A stretch of 64,000 nucleotides of DNA from Sphingobacteriaceae bacterium (lineage in GTDB: Bacteria > Bacteroidota > Bacteroidia > Sphingobacteriales > Sphingobacteriaceae), in assembly GCA_947479815.1 (NCBI GenBank), contig CANKAT010000003.1, forward strand, positions 1 through 64,000, in the 5' to 3' direction. Position numbers and translations under genes: made by a program. The notes beneath the pieces were generated by a model. That model saw only the letters and a program-made list of their open reading frames with translations, searched no databases and was not told the origin of the DNA. Shown one piece after another: positions 62,874 to 64,000 of the stretch; the first letter of the stretch is position 1; every line of letters begins with the position of its first letter.

Positions 62874-63041
62874 ATGGACTTACAGTTAATCCTAGTTATA
62901 CTCTTATTCGTTCTTGCTAGTTTATATGCAGGAAGGTTAGTTTATAGAAGCATGATTAATAAAAAAGGATGTGCCAGTAATTGTGGAAAATGTGCTGCCG
63001 ATTTTAAGGAGATGAAATTGCCTGAATCAAAATCAAATTAA
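62874..63041 (+). CDS. Small Cys-rich single-pass membrane protein (FeoB-associated type)
   Basis: 55 residues, ATG 62874 to TAA 63041. One membrane helix (LQLILVILLFVLASLYAGRLVY) is followed by a short cytoplasmic tail with three Cys in CASNCGKCAAD and an acidic/basic end. This matches the FeoB-associated Cys-rich membrane protein pattern (PF12669), which is usually encoded next to feoB; no feoB lies in the window. It converges on ispF with a 2-base gap. A TAATTTTG box 4 bases before the ATG may be its -7 element, giving an almost leaderless transcript. Confidence 0.75.
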   Translation: MDLQLILVILLFVLASLYAGRLVYRSMINKKGCASNCGKCAADFKEMKLPESKSN

Positions 63042-63043
63042 AA

Positions 63044-63526
63044 TTAAGAATCCTTTTCAATCAGACAAACAGCATAGGCTACAAGTCCTTCTTTCCTGCC
63101 AATAAAACCCATGGTCTCATTAGTAGTTGCTTTAATTGAAATATCATCTTCACTTATTCCTGAAGCTTCGGCAATCTTAGTTTTCATTTCAGGAATATAA
63201 GGATTGATCTTGGGCGCTTCAAGGCAAAGCATGGCATCGATATTGCCAATACTCCAACCCTTTTGATTAAGCAGAGAAACACATTCTTTTAGTATGATTA
63301 AACTGCTGATACCTTTCCAGCGATCATCAGTATTCGAAAAATGATATCCAATATCTCTCAAATTTGCAGCGCCCAATAATGCATCACAGATAGCATGGAC
63401 CAAAACATCGGCATCTGAATGTCCGAAAGCACCTGCGGAATGATCTAATTTAACCCCTCCCAAAATAAAAGGATGGTTTTCGACTAATTGATGCACGTCA
63501 AACCCAAATCCAACTCTAATCTTCAT
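63044..63526 (-). CDS. ispF: 2-C-methyl-D-erythritol 2,4-cyclodiphosphate synthase
   Basis: 160 residues. The zinc ligands Asp and His in GFGFDVHQL (residues 10 and 12) and His in GHSDADVLVHAICDALLGAA near 44 are present, and IKATTNETMGFIGRKEGLVAYAV near 130-152 carries the Thr that binds the cytidine. It closes the MEP isoprenoid pathway by forming the cyclodiphosphate from CDP-methylerythritol 2-phosphate. It lies 4 bases after porV on the same strand. Confidence 0.97.
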   Translation of the reverse strand: MKIRVGFGFDVHQLVENHPFILGGVKLDHSAGAFGHSDADVLVHAICDALLGAANLRDIGYHFSNTDDRWKGISSLIILKECVSLLNQKGWSIGNIDAMLCLEAPKINPYIPEMKTKIAEASGISEDDISIKATTNETMGFIGRKEGLVAYAVCLIEKDS

Positions 63527-63530
63527 TAAA

Positions 63531-64000
63531 TTATTTTTCGAAATTAAACACCAGTGAAAAGCGCAGGGTTTGTGCTAAAGGACTGGTTTGCTGATTTGCA
63601 AGAATATATGCAAAATCAATATTGAATACATTGTACTTAAGACCCGCGCCTACGGTAAAGTATCTTCTGTCACCCTTGGTCGGGGTTTCATAAAAATAAC
63701 CTGAGCGAATAGCAAATTGTTTATTATACCAGTATTCTGCCCCAGCTGAATAACTAATCTCACTTATCTCTTCAGAAAAACCACCCGGAGCATCACTAAA
63801 TGAACCAAATATAGCAGAAGGCACCGATCTTTCGGGGTCTTTACCACTAATAATCCGACCACTGGCATCTCTAATAGGACTCGTAGGTACCAATAATTTA
63901 TTCAGGTCGAGTGCGAAAGTAAGTGTACTCAGCTCATCCAACATAAAAGTAGTGGCAGTACCAAGCTTCATATTGGTTGGAAGAAATGATTTTGATCCAT
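63531..64000 (-). CDS. porV: Type IX secretion protein PorV (5' end cut by window edge)
   Basis: The frame remains open at base 64000; about 155 C-terminal residues are visible. It continues through KSFLPTNMKLGTATTFMLDEL, so the ATG at 63971 is internal. Strand-rich sequence with FALDLNKLLVPTSP, ISYSAGAEYWYNKQFAIRSGYFYETPTKGDRRYFTVGAGLKYNVFNIDFAY, and a final LRFSLVFNFEK is typical of PorV (LptO), the 14-strand outer-membrane shuttle of the type IX system. It delivers secreted proteins to the cell surface for glycolipid anchoring. Presence of PorV supports a type IX secreting organism. Confidence 0.88.
   Translation of the reverse strand, partial: GSKSFLPTNMKLGTATTFMLDELSTLTFALDLNKLLVPTSPIRDASGRIISGKDPERSVPSAIFGSFSDAPGGFSEEISEISYSAGAEYWYNKQFAIRSGYFYETPTKGDRRYFTVGAGLKYNVFNIDFAYILANQQTSPLAQTLRFSLVFNFEK

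Overview
The window is a chromosomal segment of a Bacteroidota bacterium, most likely family Sphingobacteriaceae (Pedobacter/Mucilaginibacter-like). This is inferred from lineage-typical genes (PorV of the type IX secretion system, DUF2480, DUF3109, DUF4834, DUF6427, a NusG/UpxY-type antiterminator at the head of a polysaccharide locus), from AT-rich intergenic DNA, from TAnnTTTG-type -7 boxes instead of E. coli-like promoters, and from the lack of strong Shine-Dalgarno sequences. No rRNA, tRNA, CRISPR array, transposase or phage gene was found.

Region 1 (about 1-29.3 kb, all minus strand) is one large surface-polysaccharide locus read right to left. A winged-helix/nucleotidyltransferase-like protein and a NusG-family antiterminator stand at its head, with GDP-L-fucose synthase and a nucleotide-sugar dehydrogenase just upstream. 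Then come GDP-mannose 4,6-dehydratase, an SLBB outer-membrane exporter with its Wzz-like partner, a Wzm/Wzt ABC exporter whose ATPase carries a C-terminal extension, and a set of sugar enzymes, methyltransferases and glycosyltransferases. The distal part holds a nonulosonic (pseudaminic-type) acid module: PseC, an aldo/keto reductase, a short-chain dehydrogenase, an SpsF-like cytidylyltransferase, a 5'-truncated pseF remnant, a GNAT and PseI. A fused dehydratase-like/ATP-grasp protein and a HAD phosphatase are embedded in it. PseB and PseG are not in the window; the operon runs off the left edge inside a glycosyltransferase.

Region 2 (29.3-45.2 kb) mixes housekeeping and envelope genes (NagX-like acyltransferase, Tat-type alpha/beta hydrolase, rmlA, DUF3109, DUF3108, DUF2480, PpiD/SurA-like foldase, LptC, an outer-membrane protein, CoaX, DUF6427, DinB, YjjG-type nucleotidase) with intergenic DNA full of dispersed repeats. 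Region 3 (45.2-50.5 kb, plus strand) has uvrB, ywbE, a DUF4834 gene and a YfhO-family membrane protein. Region 4 (50.7-60.6 kb) is a second glycan cluster: three glycosyltransferases, three methyltransferase-like proteins and a Wzx-type flippase, interrupted by a beta-propeller/HEAT/cytochrome c protein. Region 5 (60.7-64 kb) has typA, a small Cys-rich membrane protein, ispF and the end of porV.

The most unusual content is (a) the nonulosonic acid module with its fused dehydratase-like/ATP-grasp protein (catalytic Tyr apparently Thr), the HAD partner and the truncated pseF; (b) a RhuM/PLD-like gene bracketed by the same simple repeats inside the capsule locus; and (c) a rich set of intergenic repeats, including a mosaic element of 200-350 bp in six copies, an 18-bp perfect palindrome in six copies, and a 60-bp direct repeat that brackets a 1-kb repeat array.
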